Source of the DNA: a bacterium HR17
GTDB taxonomy: Bacteria; Armatimonadota; Fervidibacteria; Fervidibacterales; Fervidibacteraceae
Length of the DNA stretch: 33,150 bases
Assembly: GCA_002898575.1 (NCBI GenBank)
Contig: BEHT01000038.1
Span: forward strand, 1 to 33,150
Direction of reading: 5' to 3'
The first letter of the stretch is position 1. Each line of letters opens with the position of its first letter. The notes beneath the pieces were generated by a model. That model worked only from the letters and a program-made list of their open reading frames with translations. It was not told the DNA's origin and searched no databases. Both the position numbers and the translations under genes were made by a program. This document shows, one piece after another, positions 24,778 through 33,150 of the stretch.

Positions 24778-27105
24778 ATGCGGCGATGGGCTGTCGCGTT
24801 TTTCCTTGCTGTCTTGGCGGGCACCGTCTTTTCGGCGCAATCCCAACGGGGGCAGGAACCGTTTTGGCTGATGGCGGCAAACGGGCTGCGCAACCCAGAC
24901 GATGTGCCGCTCTATCGGCAAACAGGCATGACGGTGCTATGGGTAACCGTGTTTTACCGCAACGATGGGGATTTGTCAGGCTACGACGCGCTACTGACCG
25001 CTGCCGACCGCGCCAATTTACCTTACATCATTGCGTTGGATGTGTGCCCACCGCGATCGTTGCGACCGCGTTTACGGTGCGCTCCCCACGATGCCGACTA
25101 TGTTGCCTGGCTGCGGCGTTGGTTGGACATCGTCGTCACGCATTTTCGCACCCGCTCCAATTTGTTGGGTTACGCCGTCGGGGGTGCGGTGGACGAATCT
25201 GTCAGTTACGATGATGCGGGGTTTGCCCTGTTCCTGCAGCGCCAATATGGGACGCTGGAACAGTTGCGGCAAACGTGGCAACTGCCCGTGCAAACTTGGC
25301 AAATTCCCCAATTGTGGGCACTCCAAGCGGATGACGGGCAGTCACCGCTACGCTATGGGCGCCCCTCATTGGATGTAGCGCTGTATCGCTGGGTCACCTT
25401 GCGCAACCTGTTCGTGCTGTGGGCGGACGAACTGCGCCGCCGCGATCCGCAGCGATGGTTGATTGCCGGACCGTTGACGACTTACCGCAGCCTCGCAGTT
25501 GTCCCACCCAGCTATGACGCTATCGTGCCTTACTTGTCCCCTGAGCAAGCGGAACCTGACTGGCTAACGCACAACTGCCACGCCGTCGCAATTGCCCGAC
25601 GCGGTGGGCGCTTTCGTGCCGTTCCCATGCTTACGACCCGCTTGAAAGACGGTCGCACCGTCACTGCCGAAACCCTATGGCGATGGGCAGTGGTAGGTGC
25701 AATGCAAGGCGCGACAGGGTTTGTGCTCAGTGATTGGTCAGCGCTGAAAGAAAATGAAGCCTTACGGGTCAATGTGTCAGCCCTTGCCTATCGCCTTCGG
25801 ACGGAAGTGCCTGCCGACGCTGCCCCTCAATCTCAAACGGCTATCCTTTACACACCTTTTGCTGAAGGCGTCCTCACCGCGAACGGCTTTCCTCTCTACG
25901 GCTTCGCTATCGCGCACGGCAATCAACAAGCCTTCCCGTTACGGTTAGGTGTCAACGAGCCGGGGTCGCTGTTTTGGTGGTTGCGGTTTCATCCATGGGG
26001 CACCGTAGATTCGCTGACCCCTGAGGAGTTAACGCCAGACTTTGTGAGCCGCTACCGTATGTTGTTGGCGCCAATGCCAGCATATTTGGATGCACCCATG
26101 CAAATGACACTGGCGAATTTTGTCCAAAGCGGCGGCGTCCTTGTCGCCGACTTCGGCGTCGGCGCTTTTCAATCGGAAGCGCCGTTTTTGGCGATGCCGC
26201 GAGGGCTTTGGGAACTGTTCGGAGTCCCGCTCTTACGACAGGTGCTCTTCAACGGACAGTTGCGAACGGGGTTAACGGTCTATGCGCCCCATGCGTTGTT
26301 CCCTGATTTGCCGGCGGGAACGGAGTTGGGAAGCCCGCAGGGCTCTTTCGGAATCATCTTAGGGTTCGCCGTAGGGTTCCGCGCCCAACCGTGGGCGATC
26401 GCCTTAGCGACGCGCACTGCACGGCGGGCGTTGCGGGACAGCGACCGTTCCCGCACTGTGCCTGGTCCTGCCCAAATTGCCGGGCTGTTCATCAACCCCT
26501 TCGGGCGCGGTTACGCGCTCTTTGCGTCCACATTGCTGTGGGCTCTGTGGTCGCCTCACGACCCCGGTTTCGTTCGCTTTCACGCGGATTTGTTGGGCCG
26601 CTTCGCACCCATGCAGGTCATGGACCTACGGTTCCCCCCGTCTGCGTGGATCAGTCCCACCCAGCGGGGCATTTGGGTTGTGAACCCAACGGCTCAACCG
26701 ATGACGACGAGGCTTCAGGTGCGCGCGCCGATTTTCTACGCCTACAACGATGCGACCGTCCGCCCCTTGGAGGGCGTGCCGGCGCGGCAAGAGGTTAGCG
26801 TCCCATTGCGGGGAGGTGACTGGGTGTTTTTACGCCCGGTCGCTGAAGTGGCGCCTCCCACAGCGGTTCAAGTGGAGCGGCTAACCCCTGAAATAGTGAC
26901 CCTGCGGCTGGACGCCCCGACGCACACACAAATTGCCCTGCGCCTCATCACCGACCGCTATCGCCTCTCTGCCCGCCGCCACCGCGTCACCATCGCGACG
27001 CCACAAGGCACCGACGAGCGCACCGTTGAACCTGACCGCTGGGGTTTCGTTGCCGTTGACCGCGTGCCTGTCCCGTCAACGGTCACCGTCACACCCGCTC
27101 CGTAG
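24778..27105 (+). CDS. Secreted GH42-like (beta-galactosidase-type) protein
   Basis: A 775-aa exported protein. Signal peptide MRRWAVAFFLAVLAGTVFSAQS is followed by a TIM-barrel-like region (about 25-330: WVTVFYRNDGDLSGYDALLTAADRANLPYIIALDV, GYAVGGAVDESVSYDD, GATGFVLSDWSAL). A class I amidotransferase-like domain follows (about 340-560: YRMLLAPMPAYLDAPMQMTLANFVQSGGVLVADFGVG), then C-terminal beta-rich parts. This is the layout of GH42 beta-galactosidases and related clan-A hydrolases. Candidate acid/base Glu lies in VDESVS, but I could not fix the nucleophile with confidence. ATG 24778 follows AAGGGGTG. It starts divergently from thiI and stands just outside the pectin operons; a role in removing pectin side chains is inference. 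Confidence 0.68.
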   Translation: MRRWAVAFFLAVLAGTVFSAQSQRGQEPFWLMAANGLRNPDDVPLYRQTGMTVLWVTVFYRNDGDLSGYDALLTAADRANLPYIIALDVCPPRSLRPRLRCAPHDADYVAWLRRWLDIVVTHFRTRSNLLGYAVGGAVDESVSYDDAGFALFLQRQYGTLEQLRQTWQLPVQTWQIPQLWALQADDGQSPLRYGRPSLDVALYRWVTLRNLFVLWADELRRRDPQRWLIAGPLTTYRSLAVVPPSYDAIVPYLSPEQAEPDWLTHNCHAVAIARRGGRFRAVPMLTTRLKDGRTVTAETLWRWAVVGAMQGATGFVLSDWSALKENEALRVNVSALAYRLRTEVPADAAPQSQTAILYTPFAEGVLTANGFPLYGFAIAHGNQQAFPLRLGVNEPGSLFWWLRFHPWGTVDSLTPEELTPDFVSRYRMLLAPMPAYLDAPMQMTLANFVQSGGVLVADFGVGAFQSEAPFLAMPRGLWELFGVPLLRQVLFNGQLRTGLTVYAPHALFPDLPAGTELGSPQGSFGIILGFAVGFRAQPWAIALATRTARRALRDSDRSRTVPGPAQIAGLFINPFGRGYALFASTLLWALWSPHDPGFVRFHADLLGRFAPMQVMDLRFPPSAWISPTQRGIWVVNPTAQPMTTRLQVRAPIFYAYNDATVRPLEGVPARQEVSVPLRGGDWVFLRPVAEVAPPTAVQVERLTPEIVTLRLDAPTHTQIALRLITDRYRLSARRHRVTIATPQGTDERTVEPDRWGFVAVDRVPVPSTVTVTPAP

Positions 27106-27118
27106 TTGCCTCCCTCTT

Positions 27119-27922
27119 TCAGCCCGCGATGGGGCTGCCCTCCTCGGCGAACAGGCGTTTGAGCATTTGCGCGTTGATGAAGCCTTTGCCCTGCCAGTGG
27201 TTGTTGAAGATGGCGTAGCATTTCTCTGTTTGCGCCAAAAGGCTGCGCACCTTTGGCAGCCATTCGCGCAACTCGGCTTCATTGTAAAGGTAATCGTAGC
27301 GCTCCCATGCGTGTTCGTGGTGGTGCCACTTCTCGGCGTTGCGCCCGTGAAAGCGGATATACCCGATGGGGGCGGTAGCGACGACGACAGGCGGCATCAA
27401 GCCAGGCAAACGCGGTTCGTCCACGCATACAAAGCCGATTTGCCATTGCCGCAGCCAGTTAAACACCTCATCGCACACCCAACTGCTGTGCCGAAACTCC
27501 ACGACCAACGGGAAGACACGGAGCCACTCCGCGACCCGCTCTATATGGGCGCGGTTTTCGGGTGTGTTGTGGAATCGCTGTGGGAACTGGAGCAACACGC
27601 AGCCCAATTTGCCAGCATCCACCAGCGGGCGCAACGAGTCCTTAAACGGTCGCAAGACTTCGGCAGCGTTTTCAGGTTCATGCGTGAACGAGCGATGGGC
27701 TTTAACGATGAACTCAAAATCGGGGGGCGTTTTGCGCGCCATCGCCCGAAAAGTGAGGGGCGAAAGAAGGCTGTAAAAACTGGCATTGATTTCCACGCAG
27801 TCTACATGTTGCGCCAAGTAGGGCAAAAAATCCCGCTCCCGCAGCGTGGGCGGGTAAACGGGCCCAACCCAATCGTCGTATTTGTAACCCGCTGTCCCAA
27901 CCTTGAGCACACCCATAATCAT
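27119..27922 (-). CDS. DUF72 family protein (YecE-like)
   Basis: A 267-aa TIM-barrel-like protein of the DUF72 family, whose biochemical role is not established. Typical segments are KVGTAGYKYDDWVGPVYPP, VDCVEINASFYSL, DFEFIVKAHRSFTHE, LGCVLLQFPQRFHNT, VVEFRHSSWV and CYAIFNNHWQGKGFINA. Start is either ATG 27922, close to AAAGGG, or the in-frame ATG 27916 with better spacing. Its end is 13 bp from the end of the convergent GH42-like gene. It follows nadA on the same strand (45 bp gap) and may be co-transcribed. Confidence 0.9.
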   Translation of the reverse strand: MIMGVLKVGTAGYKYDDWVGPVYPPTLRERDFLPYLAQHVDCVEINASFYSLLSPLTFRAMARKTPPDFEFIVKAHRSFTHEPENAAEVLRPFKDSLRPLVDAGKLGCVLLQFPQRFHNTPENRAHIERVAEWLRVFPLVVEFRHSSWVCDEVFNWLRQWQIGFVCVDEPRLPGLMPPVVVATAPIGYIRFHGRNAEKWHHHEHAWERYDYLYNEAELREWLPKVRSLLAQTEKCYAIFNNHWQGKGFINAQMLKRLFAEEGSPIAG

Positions 27923-27967
27923 CGCACCCTTTGATACCCTTGAGGTTGCACAGGCATTCCCTCGCGC

Positions 27968-29008
27968 TCACACGGTCGCCAGCATCCGCTCAATGGCTTT
28001 GCGGGCGCGGTCAGCGATCTCGGGGGGAACGGTGACCTCGTAAACCATGTCCCGCAGGCTGCGGTAAACCTTGGGAAGGGTGATGGTCTTCATATATTCG
28101 CAGATGGCGTCTTCGCGGACAGGCACGAGGCGTTTGTTGGGGGCTTCCTTGTGCATCCGGTGCAAGATGCCGACCTCGGTGGCGACCAAGTGCGTGGAGC
28201 GAGGTGACTGCTTGACATGGCGCACCATCCCGCTGGTGCTGTGGATGAAAGTGCGTTCGGAAGGCAATTCGCCTTCCGCTAACGCAAACATACATTGGCT
28301 GATGCACCCGCATTCAGGATGCAGCAGCAAATCGGCGTCGGGGTAACGCTCCAAAAGTTCCGCGACCTCTTCCGCACGAAAACCGGCATGGACATGGCAC
28401 TCCCCTGGCCAGAGATGCATCTTGCGTCCCGTCATCCGCTGCACATACAAGCCTAAAAACATGTCGGGCAGGAACAAAATTTCGCGGTCGGGCGGCAGCG
28501 ATTGAACGACTTTTACGGCGTTGGCGGAAGTGCAGCAGTAGTCCGCTTCGGCTTTGACTTCTGCCGTCGTGTTGATGTAAGCGACGACGATGGCGTCAGG
28601 GTGCTTCGCCTTCCAGCGACGCACTTGCTCGGCGGTGACCGAGGCAGCCAGCGAGCAGCCCGCTTCGGGGTCAGGGATGAGCACTTTTTTGTCGGGGCAC
28701 AAAATCGCCGCGGTCTCCGCCATGAAGTGGACACCGCAGAAGACGATAACCTCGGCGTCTGTTTGCGCTGCTTGCCGCGACAACTCCAATGAGTCGCCGA
28801 CGAAATCGGCAAGGTCTTGGATAACGGGCAGTTGATAGTTGTGGGCTAAGATGACGGCGTTGCGCTCCTTGCGCAAGCGGTTGATGGCGTCAATGAGTTG
28901 CACTTCGGTCATTTGGCGGATTTCCTCATCTTCCTCAACTGCTTTGGTCGCTTCCGTGTAAGCGACAGACGGGCGCTGCTTGACGGGTAACAGTTCCGTT
29001 TCCTGCAC
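27968..29008 (-). CDS. nadA: Quinolinate synthase NadA
   Basis: A 346-aa enzyme that condenses iminoaspartate with dihydroxyacetone phosphate to quinolinate in NAD synthesis, using an oxygen-sensitive [4Fe-4S] cluster. The three cluster ligands are Cys118 (AGCSL), Cys204 (PGECHVH) and Cys303 (AICEYMKTI). AHNYQLPVIQDLADFVGDSLELSR, FCGVHFMAETA and LHPECGC are family segments. GTG 29008 lies 8 nt after GAGGTG. The N-terminal 35 residues are acidic and not conserved. No nadB or nadC is visible nearby; upstream is moeA, 77 bp away. Confidence 0.96.
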   Translation of the reverse strand: MQETELLPVKQRPSVAYTEATKAVEEDEEIRQMTEVQLIDAINRLRKERNAVILAHNYQLPVIQDLADFVGDSLELSRQAAQTDAEVIVFCGVHFMAETAAILCPDKKVLIPDPEAGCSLAASVTAEQVRRWKAKHPDAIVVAYINTTAEVKAEADYCCTSANAVKVVQSLPPDREILFLPDMFLGLYVQRMTGRKMHLWPGECHVHAGFRAEEVAELLERYPDADLLLHPECGCISQCMFALAEGELPSERTFIHSTSGMVRHVKQSPRSTHLVATEVGILHRMHKEAPNKRLVPVREDAICEYMKTITLPKVYRSLRDMVYEVTVPPEIADRARKAIERMLATV

Positions 29009-29085
29009 AGCAAAGTCACCTCGGTGGTCGCAAATATGCCTGATACCGCTTCAAAAACATAGCACTCGTTTCAGTCCGTTGGCGC

Positions 29086-30318
29086 TCACAGCAGCGTCAC
29101 CGCAACTGTCGTGCCGGCAGGGATGTGGGTGACCGTTTCGGGGATGACGATGAAGCCGTCGGCATCGGACAAACTGGTGATGGTGCCCGACTCTTTGTAG
29201 GCGCTGGCGGCGATGAGTTGTCCGTCCCGTTCGGCGAGCCGAACGGTCAAAAACTGGCGCAACCCCTCAGGCGAAATGACCTCATGGGCTAAGGTCGCTT
29301 GGACCGTCGGCGGGTGCCACGCGGGCAACCGCGCCATCTTCCGCCAGACAGGCACCAACATCACGACCGCCACCATCAAACAAGACGCGGGGAAGCCAGG
29401 CAAGTTGACGAGGAGTTTGCCGTCCACGACGGCAGCCAAAGTCGGGCGCCCAGGACGCACTGCCAACCCGTGAAACAGCACCGTGCCCCGTTCGCTCAGC
29501 AACCGGGGCAAAAGATCCCGTTCACCGACAGCGCTGCCGGCAGAAAAAATGACGCACTCGGCGGACGCAAGGGCAGCGTTTAAGGTCCGCTGCAGCGCTT
29601 CCGGTTCGTCTGGCACGATGTCCATTGGCAACGGCTCGCAGCCGTGCTGTGCCGCCAACGCAGCGACGGTGTAGGTGTTGATGTCGTAGACTTGCCCAAT
29701 GCGCAACGGTCTGCCCGGTTGGGCGATTTCGTTGCCTGTCGGCACGATCGCCACTTTGGGCTTAGCGTAAACGGGAACGCGGTCAATGCCTAACGCCGCC
29801 AGCACGCCGACTTTGGCGGGTGTCAACCACGCGCCGGCAGCCAGCACGCGGTCACCTTGACGGACATCCCATCCCCGTTGGGTGATGTTGTCGCGAGGCG
29901 GGACGGCTTTCAAAACCAGCACTGTTGCCCCCTCGCGCTGCGTGTCCTCAAAGGGCACGACACAATCGGCGCCCAATGGCATCGGTGCCCCTGTCGCAAT
30001 TTGGGCGCAAGTTCCTTCTGCCACCACCCAAGTGGGCGGCGGGTCTCCCGCGTAGACCGCACCGATGACCCGCAGCGGGACAGGGTGCTCCGGCGTCGCC
30101 GCTGCGATGTCCGCTGACCGCGCCGCATAACCGTCCATTGTCGCCCGGTCAAAGGGCGGCACATCAAAGGGGGCAGACACATCCACTGCCAGCACCCGAT
30201 AGGCTGCGTCCACCAACCCCACCGTTTCGGTGCGGGCAATAGGCTGGGTGGCGTCCAGCAACCGCTGCAACGCTTCGTCAAAGGCTGTCAAGGGTTTGCC
30301 GCCGTGATAGTGGCGCAT
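29086..30318 (-). CDS. moeA: Molybdopterin molybdenumtransferase MoeA
   Basis: A 410-aa MoeA that inserts molybdate (or tungstate) into adenylylated molybdopterin. FDVPPFDRATMDGYAARSADI is the conserved entry to the active site. EGTCAQIATGAPMPLGADCVVPFEDT follows in the family's domain order, then IVPTGNEIAQPG, GQVYDINTYTVAALAAQHGCE, FSAGSAVGERDLLP, VRPGRPTLAA and LVNLPGFPASCLM. ATG 30318 follows AAGGTG by 10 nt and starts 9 bp after rsmE ends, so the two are co-transcribed. No MogA or MoaB gene is visible. The nearby ModB-type permease supports a molybdenum or tungsten link. Confidence 0.95.
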   Translation of the reverse strand: MRHYHGGKPLTAFDEALQRLLDATQPIARTETVGLVDAAYRVLAVDVSAPFDVPPFDRATMDGYAARSADIAAATPEHPVPLRVIGAVYAGDPPPTWVVAEGTCAQIATGAPMPLGADCVVPFEDTQREGATVLVLKAVPPRDNITQRGWDVRQGDRVLAAGAWLTPAKVGVLAALGIDRVPVYAKPKVAIVPTGNEIAQPGRPLRIGQVYDINTYTVAALAAQHGCEPLPMDIVPDEPEALQRTLNAALASAECVIFSAGSAVGERDLLPRLLSERGTVLFHGLAVRPGRPTLAAVVDGKLLVNLPGFPASCLMVAVVMLVPVWRKMARLPAWHPPTVQATLAHEVISPEGLRQFLTVRLAERDGQLIAASAYKESGTITSLSDADGFIVIPETVTHIPAGTTVAVTLL

Positions 30319-30327
30319 TTTTCGCCA

Positions 30328-31119
30328 TCACCTTGCTGTTGCGGCTGAATCCTTATCATGGCATGCCCCTACACGCGGGGGCGAAGGCTCCAACGCACCC
30401 AGTTCGTAAAGCACCAGCGCCACCGCGACGATGGCAGCCGTTTCTGCCCGCAGGATGCGTTTGCCCAGACTGACGATGCGGGCACCGCGCTCCTGCGCCG
30501 ACATCACTTCGTCGGGGTCAAACCCGCCTTCGGGTCCAACCATCACCGCGATGCGGCTGGCGTGCGCGTGTTCCGCCAACACCGCCTTCAGCGGCTCTTC
30601 TGCCCCTTCGTAAAAGAGCAGCCAGACATCGGCTTGCGCTGCGTCCAGCACGGCGCGCTGGAAAGACACAGGGGCGTCCACGGTCGGGATGCGCTGGGCG
30701 CCGCATTGCTCAGCGGCGGCTTGGGCGACCCGCTGCCACCGGTGGCGTTTCGTCTCCGCTCGGTCCGCCGACAGTTGCACGACGGTGCGCCGCGTGACCA
30801 TCGGGACGATGCGGGCAACCCCTAACTCCGTCGCCTTCTGGACAACGAGGTCCATCCGTTCCCCTTTAGCGATGGCTTGGAAGAGGTGCACGCTGATAGG
30901 CACTTCACGGTCGTTCTCCAACGGTTCACAAAGATGCAATTGGACTGCGTCGCGCTCCGTGACGGTGACAACGGCTTTCCACGCGGTGCCGCGGGGGTCA
31001 AAAAGAATAGCGGCGTCGCCGACGCCGAGCCGCAGCACCCTTAGCAACCGATGAGCGAGTTGTCCCGTCAAACGCACGGTCGGCGGTGTCAACGGGAACG
31101 GGACAAAGACGCGTCGCAT
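30328..31119 (-). CDS. rsmE: 16S rRNA m3U1498 methyltransferase RsmE
   Basis: A 263-aa SPOUT-fold methyltransferase that methylates N3 of U1498 in 16S rRNA using S-adenosylmethionine. An N-terminal PUA-like part (FVPFPLTPPTVRLTGQLAHRLLRVLRLGVGD) precedes ERMDLVVQKATELGVARIVPMVTRRTV, EQCGAQRIPTV, and the knotted SAM site VMVGPEGGFDPDEV and SLGKRILRAETAA. ATG 31119 gives the usual MRR-F-V-P start; a TTG at 31131 abuts the AAAGG. The C-terminal 20 residues (Pro- and Asp-containing) extend past the fold. It is a housekeeping gene inserted between modB and moeA in the same direction. Confidence 0.94.
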   Translation of the reverse strand: MRRVFVPFPLTPPTVRLTGQLAHRLLRVLRLGVGDAAILFDPRGTAWKAVVTVTERDAVQLHLCEPLENDREVPISVHLFQAIAKGERMDLVVQKATELGVARIVPMVTRRTVVQLSADRAETKRHRWQRVAQAAAEQCGAQRIPTVDAPVSFQRAVLDAAQADVWLLFYEGAEEPLKAVLAEHAHASRIAVMVGPEGGFDPDEVMSAQERGARIVSLGKRILRAETAAIVAVALVLYELGALEPSPPRVGACHDKDSAATAR

Positions 31120-31148
31120 GGTTTCATGCAACCTTTCCCGTCGGCTCT

Positions 31149-31973
31149 TTAGGGCGTGAGGCGGCGGGCAAGTTGACGGAACGCAAACAGCGCCAACAAA
31201 GCGACGGCGATGAGCACGAACGCCGCCGCCAGCGCTGTGTCCACTTCGGCACGGTTAAGCGCCAGCCAGATGGCGATGGGCAACACCTCGGTCTTGAACG
31301 GTGTCGCGCCCGCCAACACGACGGTTGCGCCGAACTCGCCCATCGCCCGTGCCCACAGCAAAATCGTCGCCGCCACCAAACTAGGCAAAACCTGTGGCAA
31401 CTCTACCCAGACGAAAATTTGCCATCGCGACAAGCCTAAAGTGCGGGCGACGGCAGGCAATCGGCGATCTGTGCTTTCAAACGCTGCCTTGAGCACCCGC
31501 AGGGCGTAAATGGAGATGACGGCGAACTGAGCGACGACGATGGCAGGCACTTCAAACACGACGGGTGCGCCCAACTGCTGTAACCATCTGTCCACCGAGT
31601 GGTCTGGTGACGGGAACTGGGAAAACAGCACCAACAGTGCCACGCCGACGGCAACCGGCGGCAACACCAGCGCCATGTCCAAAAAGGTGTCCACCAATGT
31701 CTTGAACCGTCCGCGATAATATGCTAAGGCGTATGCGGAGGGAATGCCAAAGAGCAGGCTGAGGAAGGTGCTGACCGTTGCCGTCAGCACGGACAGACGA
31801 GCGGCGAAACGCATTTCGTCGGACATCAACGCAGCGACGATGTTGCCCGCTCGGACATATACGGCGCAGGCAATAACTACCAACGCCAACATGCCGATGT
31901 AAGCGCCGAAAGTGCCCCAGATCCACGCGTTAAACAGCCGGTTGCTCAACGGTTCCGTCGCAACCGCTTTCAC
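31149..31973 (-). CDS. modB: ModB-type molybdate/tungstate ABC transporter permease
   Basis: A 274-aa integral membrane permease with five to six helices. The binding-protein-dependent transport signature that docks with the ATPase is VARTLGLSRWQIFVWVELPQVLPSLVAATILLWARAMGEFGATVVLAG; the GEFGATVVLAG end is typical of ModB, WtpB and CysT. MoeA in the same run favours molybdate or tungstate over sulphate. GTG 31973 lies 9 nt after GGGGAG and is preferred; the frame is open to 32027, but those residues lack family similarity. No ModA or ModC is visible; they may lie elsewhere. It ends 29 bp before rsmE starts. Confidence 0.85.
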   Translation of the reverse strand: MKAVATEPLSNRLFNAWIWGTFGAYIGMLALVVIACAVYVRAGNIVAALMSDEMRFAARLSVLTATVSTFLSLLFGIPSAYALAYYRGRFKTLVDTFLDMALVLPPVAVGVALLVLFSQFPSPDHSVDRWLQQLGAPVVFEVPAIVVAQFAVISIYALRVLKAAFESTDRRLPAVARTLGLSRWQIFVWVELPQVLPSLVAATILLWARAMGEFGATVVLAGATPFKTEVLPIAIWLALNRAEVDTALAAAFVLIAVALLALFAFRQLARRLTP

Positions 31974-32051
31974 GGCGCTTCGCTCCCCCCTCACAAAGCA
32001 GGAGGACAAGGTTTTTGCTAAAGGCACGCCAGACGCTGTGGGCTTTGCCCC

Positions 32052-32855
32052 TCATGGTGCCGCTGGCTCTTTGGCGGCTGTCAGCGCCAGCAAATCGGCA
32101 GGTGCCCCTTGAGCAAACTCGCCCAGGCGCAAGAACTCATAGACGCGTGCGGCGATGGCGGCACCGACAACCGGCGCCACAAGGTAGATCCACACTTGCG
32201 CGAGGGCTTGTGGCTCCACACGGGACGCAAACACCGCCGGTGCTAACGACCGTGCAGGGTTCATGGACGCGCCCGTCCATACGCCGCCCATCAACATGCA
32301 CACCGTCACCACCAAACCTATCGCCAGACCGGCTGCACTGGATGGAAACCGCGTATCGGTGGCGACCGCCATCGCGACGAACCCCAACAAAAAAGTTAAC
32401 ATCATCTCCACAAGGAAGCCATAAAGGGGCGGGACATCTGGCGAAAGGACTGTCACCCCAAAGTTGACATTGACGGCTTCACCAGAAAAGAAGGCATAGT
32501 GGATAAGGCTGGCAAAGAATGCCCCCGCGCATTGAGCGACAAGGTAGTGGGGGACATAACGCCACGGAAAACGCCCCGCGACAGCGAAACCGATCGTGAC
32601 CGCCGGGTTGAAATGTGCCGCCGAAATATGCCCCGCTGCGTAAACCATCACGGCAACCGTTAAGCCGAACGCGAGGGCGACGGTGAGGTAGGCGATGGGG
32701 TTAACCTCCAGAACGACGGACGGTGTCGCGACGCCTTTGACGGCTGCGATCGCTTTGACGGTGCCCAAAGCGCTCTGGGCAATGATTGCCCCGCAGCCGA
32801 TGAACACCCACGCAAAAGTGCCGACGAATTCGGCGACCATCTTACGCCACACCAT
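32052..32855 (-). CDS. Aquaporin / MIP-family channel
   Basis: A 267-aa channel of the major intrinsic protein family with six helices and two re-entrant loops carrying AAHFNPAVTIG and GASMNPARSLAP. The N-terminal EFVGTFAWVFIGCGAI is typical. An unusual hydrophobic insert (SALGTVKAIAAVKGVATPSVVLEVNPIAY) lies between helices 1 and 2. Loop residues do not decide between water-only and glycerol transport. ATG 32855 is preferred over TTG 32888 because GGGGGTG is correctly placed before it. It is co-directional with modB (78 bp gap). Confidence 0.93.
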   Translation of the reverse strand: MVWRKMVAEFVGTFAWVFIGCGAIIAQSALGTVKAIAAVKGVATPSVVLEVNPIAYLTVALAFGLTVAVMVYAAGHISAAHFNPAVTIGFAVAGRFPWRYVPHYLVAQCAGAFFASLIHYAFFSGEAVNVNFGVTVLSPDVPPLYGFLVEMMLTFLLGFVAMAVATDTRFPSSAAGLAIGLVVTVCMLMGGVWTGASMNPARSLAPAVFASRVEPQALAQVWIYLVAPVVGAAIAARVYEFLRLGEFAQGAPADLLALTAAKEPAAP

Positions 32856-32916
32856 CACGCCCACCCCCTTTGCAGGAGTTAGAGCCAACTCATTGCCCCG
32901 TCAGTGCGGAGCAACG

Positions 32917-32957
32917 ATCGCCCTCCCTTAAGGCTACAATGCAAGAGCCCACTTGTC
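32917..32957 (-). promoter_or_regulatory. Possible promoter upstream of aquaporin
   Basis: On the minus strand a repeated TTGACA-GTTGACA lies upstream of the aquaporin; the second TTGACA is followed 17 nt later by TAGCCT, a poor -10 box. The -35 is good but the -10 is weak, so confidence is low. The stretch also overlaps the end of the unresolved open frame. Confidence 0.3.
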
Positions 32958-33150
32958 AACTGTCAACAGGCTCATTTAACCGGTAAGGTGGGCGTGGATA
33001 GGGTGGGCTGAAAGATTGCACATCCAGCACCTCGGCCTCAGCACCGATCGCTTGTTGCGAAAAATGTATCGCCATTTTTGCCGGAACACGCTGACGCCTT
33101 CGCCTGCGACAATTGCGAGCCGTTAGTGTCCACCCTTGCCGATGGCGTGT
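32958..33150. other. Unresolved right end
   Basis: No frame is convincing over this stretch. On the minus strand one open frame runs in from the edge to a TGA at 32956-32958 and ends in a Pro/Tyr-rich tail (SFSPPYPRPPYRLNE), but its upstream part is an unnatural Arg-rich run. Another minus-strand frame ends at a TAA near 33124 (HAIGKGGH). On the plus strand a frame reads FLPEHADAFACDNCEPLVS up to the edge without a clear ribosome site. The next gene may begin or end here, but direction cannot be decided from this window. Confidence 0.3.

Noticed and set aside
26933-27934. Long plus-strand open frame (333 codons) over the end of the GH42-like gene and the DUF72 gene
   Set aside because: It is antisense to clear DUF72 motifs and its composition is that of a complementary strand.

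Overview
This window reads as a gene-dense bacterial chromosome of moderately high GC. Starts are mixed ATG, GTG and TTG with strong GGAGG or GAGGTG ribosome sites. Six prepilin-like proteins of the DUF1559 (H-X9-DG) type point to Armatimonadota, Planctomycetota or a related lineage. I favour an Armatimonadota-like (Fervidibacter-type) organism, but that is inference from gene style. I saw no tRNA, rRNA, CRISPR array or transposase gene.

Left part (1-9.9 kb): housekeeping genes. These are a 5' portion of mutS (minus strand, running off the left edge), a Gfo/Idh/MocA oxidoreductase with no normal start codon, a lipoprotein cytochrome c, purS, a phosphoglycerate-mutase-family phosphatase overlapping a PpiC-type foldase that carries an inserted zinc ribbon, a PfkB sugar kinase resembling the heptose-7-phosphate kinase half of HldE, a CPBP membrane protease, and a HisG-like protein that lacks the PRPP-binding domain. 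A five-unit, 70-bp tandem array of paired REP-like hairpins sits at 7041-7352, with a solo half-copy at 2647-2675.

Middle part (9.9-23.4 kb): a plant-polysaccharide (pectin-type) locus in two divergent halves. On the minus strand, starting near 17.04 kb, are a LacI regulator, prepilin, prepilin, small one-TM protein, prepilin, prepilin, second small one-TM protein, and a secreted alpha/alpha-toroid lyase-like protein. On the plus strand are a PL10-like pectate lyase, a second LacI regulator behind a palindromic operator, two more prepilins and a PL11 rhamnogalacturonan lyase. Four of the six prepilin genes are preceded by a stable intergenic hairpin without a T-tract. The arrangement suggests sugar-controlled, co-expressed secreted lyases and pseudopilin-like surface proteins. 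This is the most interesting system in the window.

Right part (23.4-33.15 kb): thiI (minus), a secreted GH42-like protein (plus), then minus-strand genes for a DUF72 protein, quinolinate synthase NadA, MoeA, the 16S rRNA methyltransferase RsmE, a ModB-type molybdate/tungstate permease and an aquaporin. MoeA plus ModB suggest molybdenum or tungsten cofactor use, but the binding protein and ATPase of the transporter are not in the window. The last 290 bp are unresolved.
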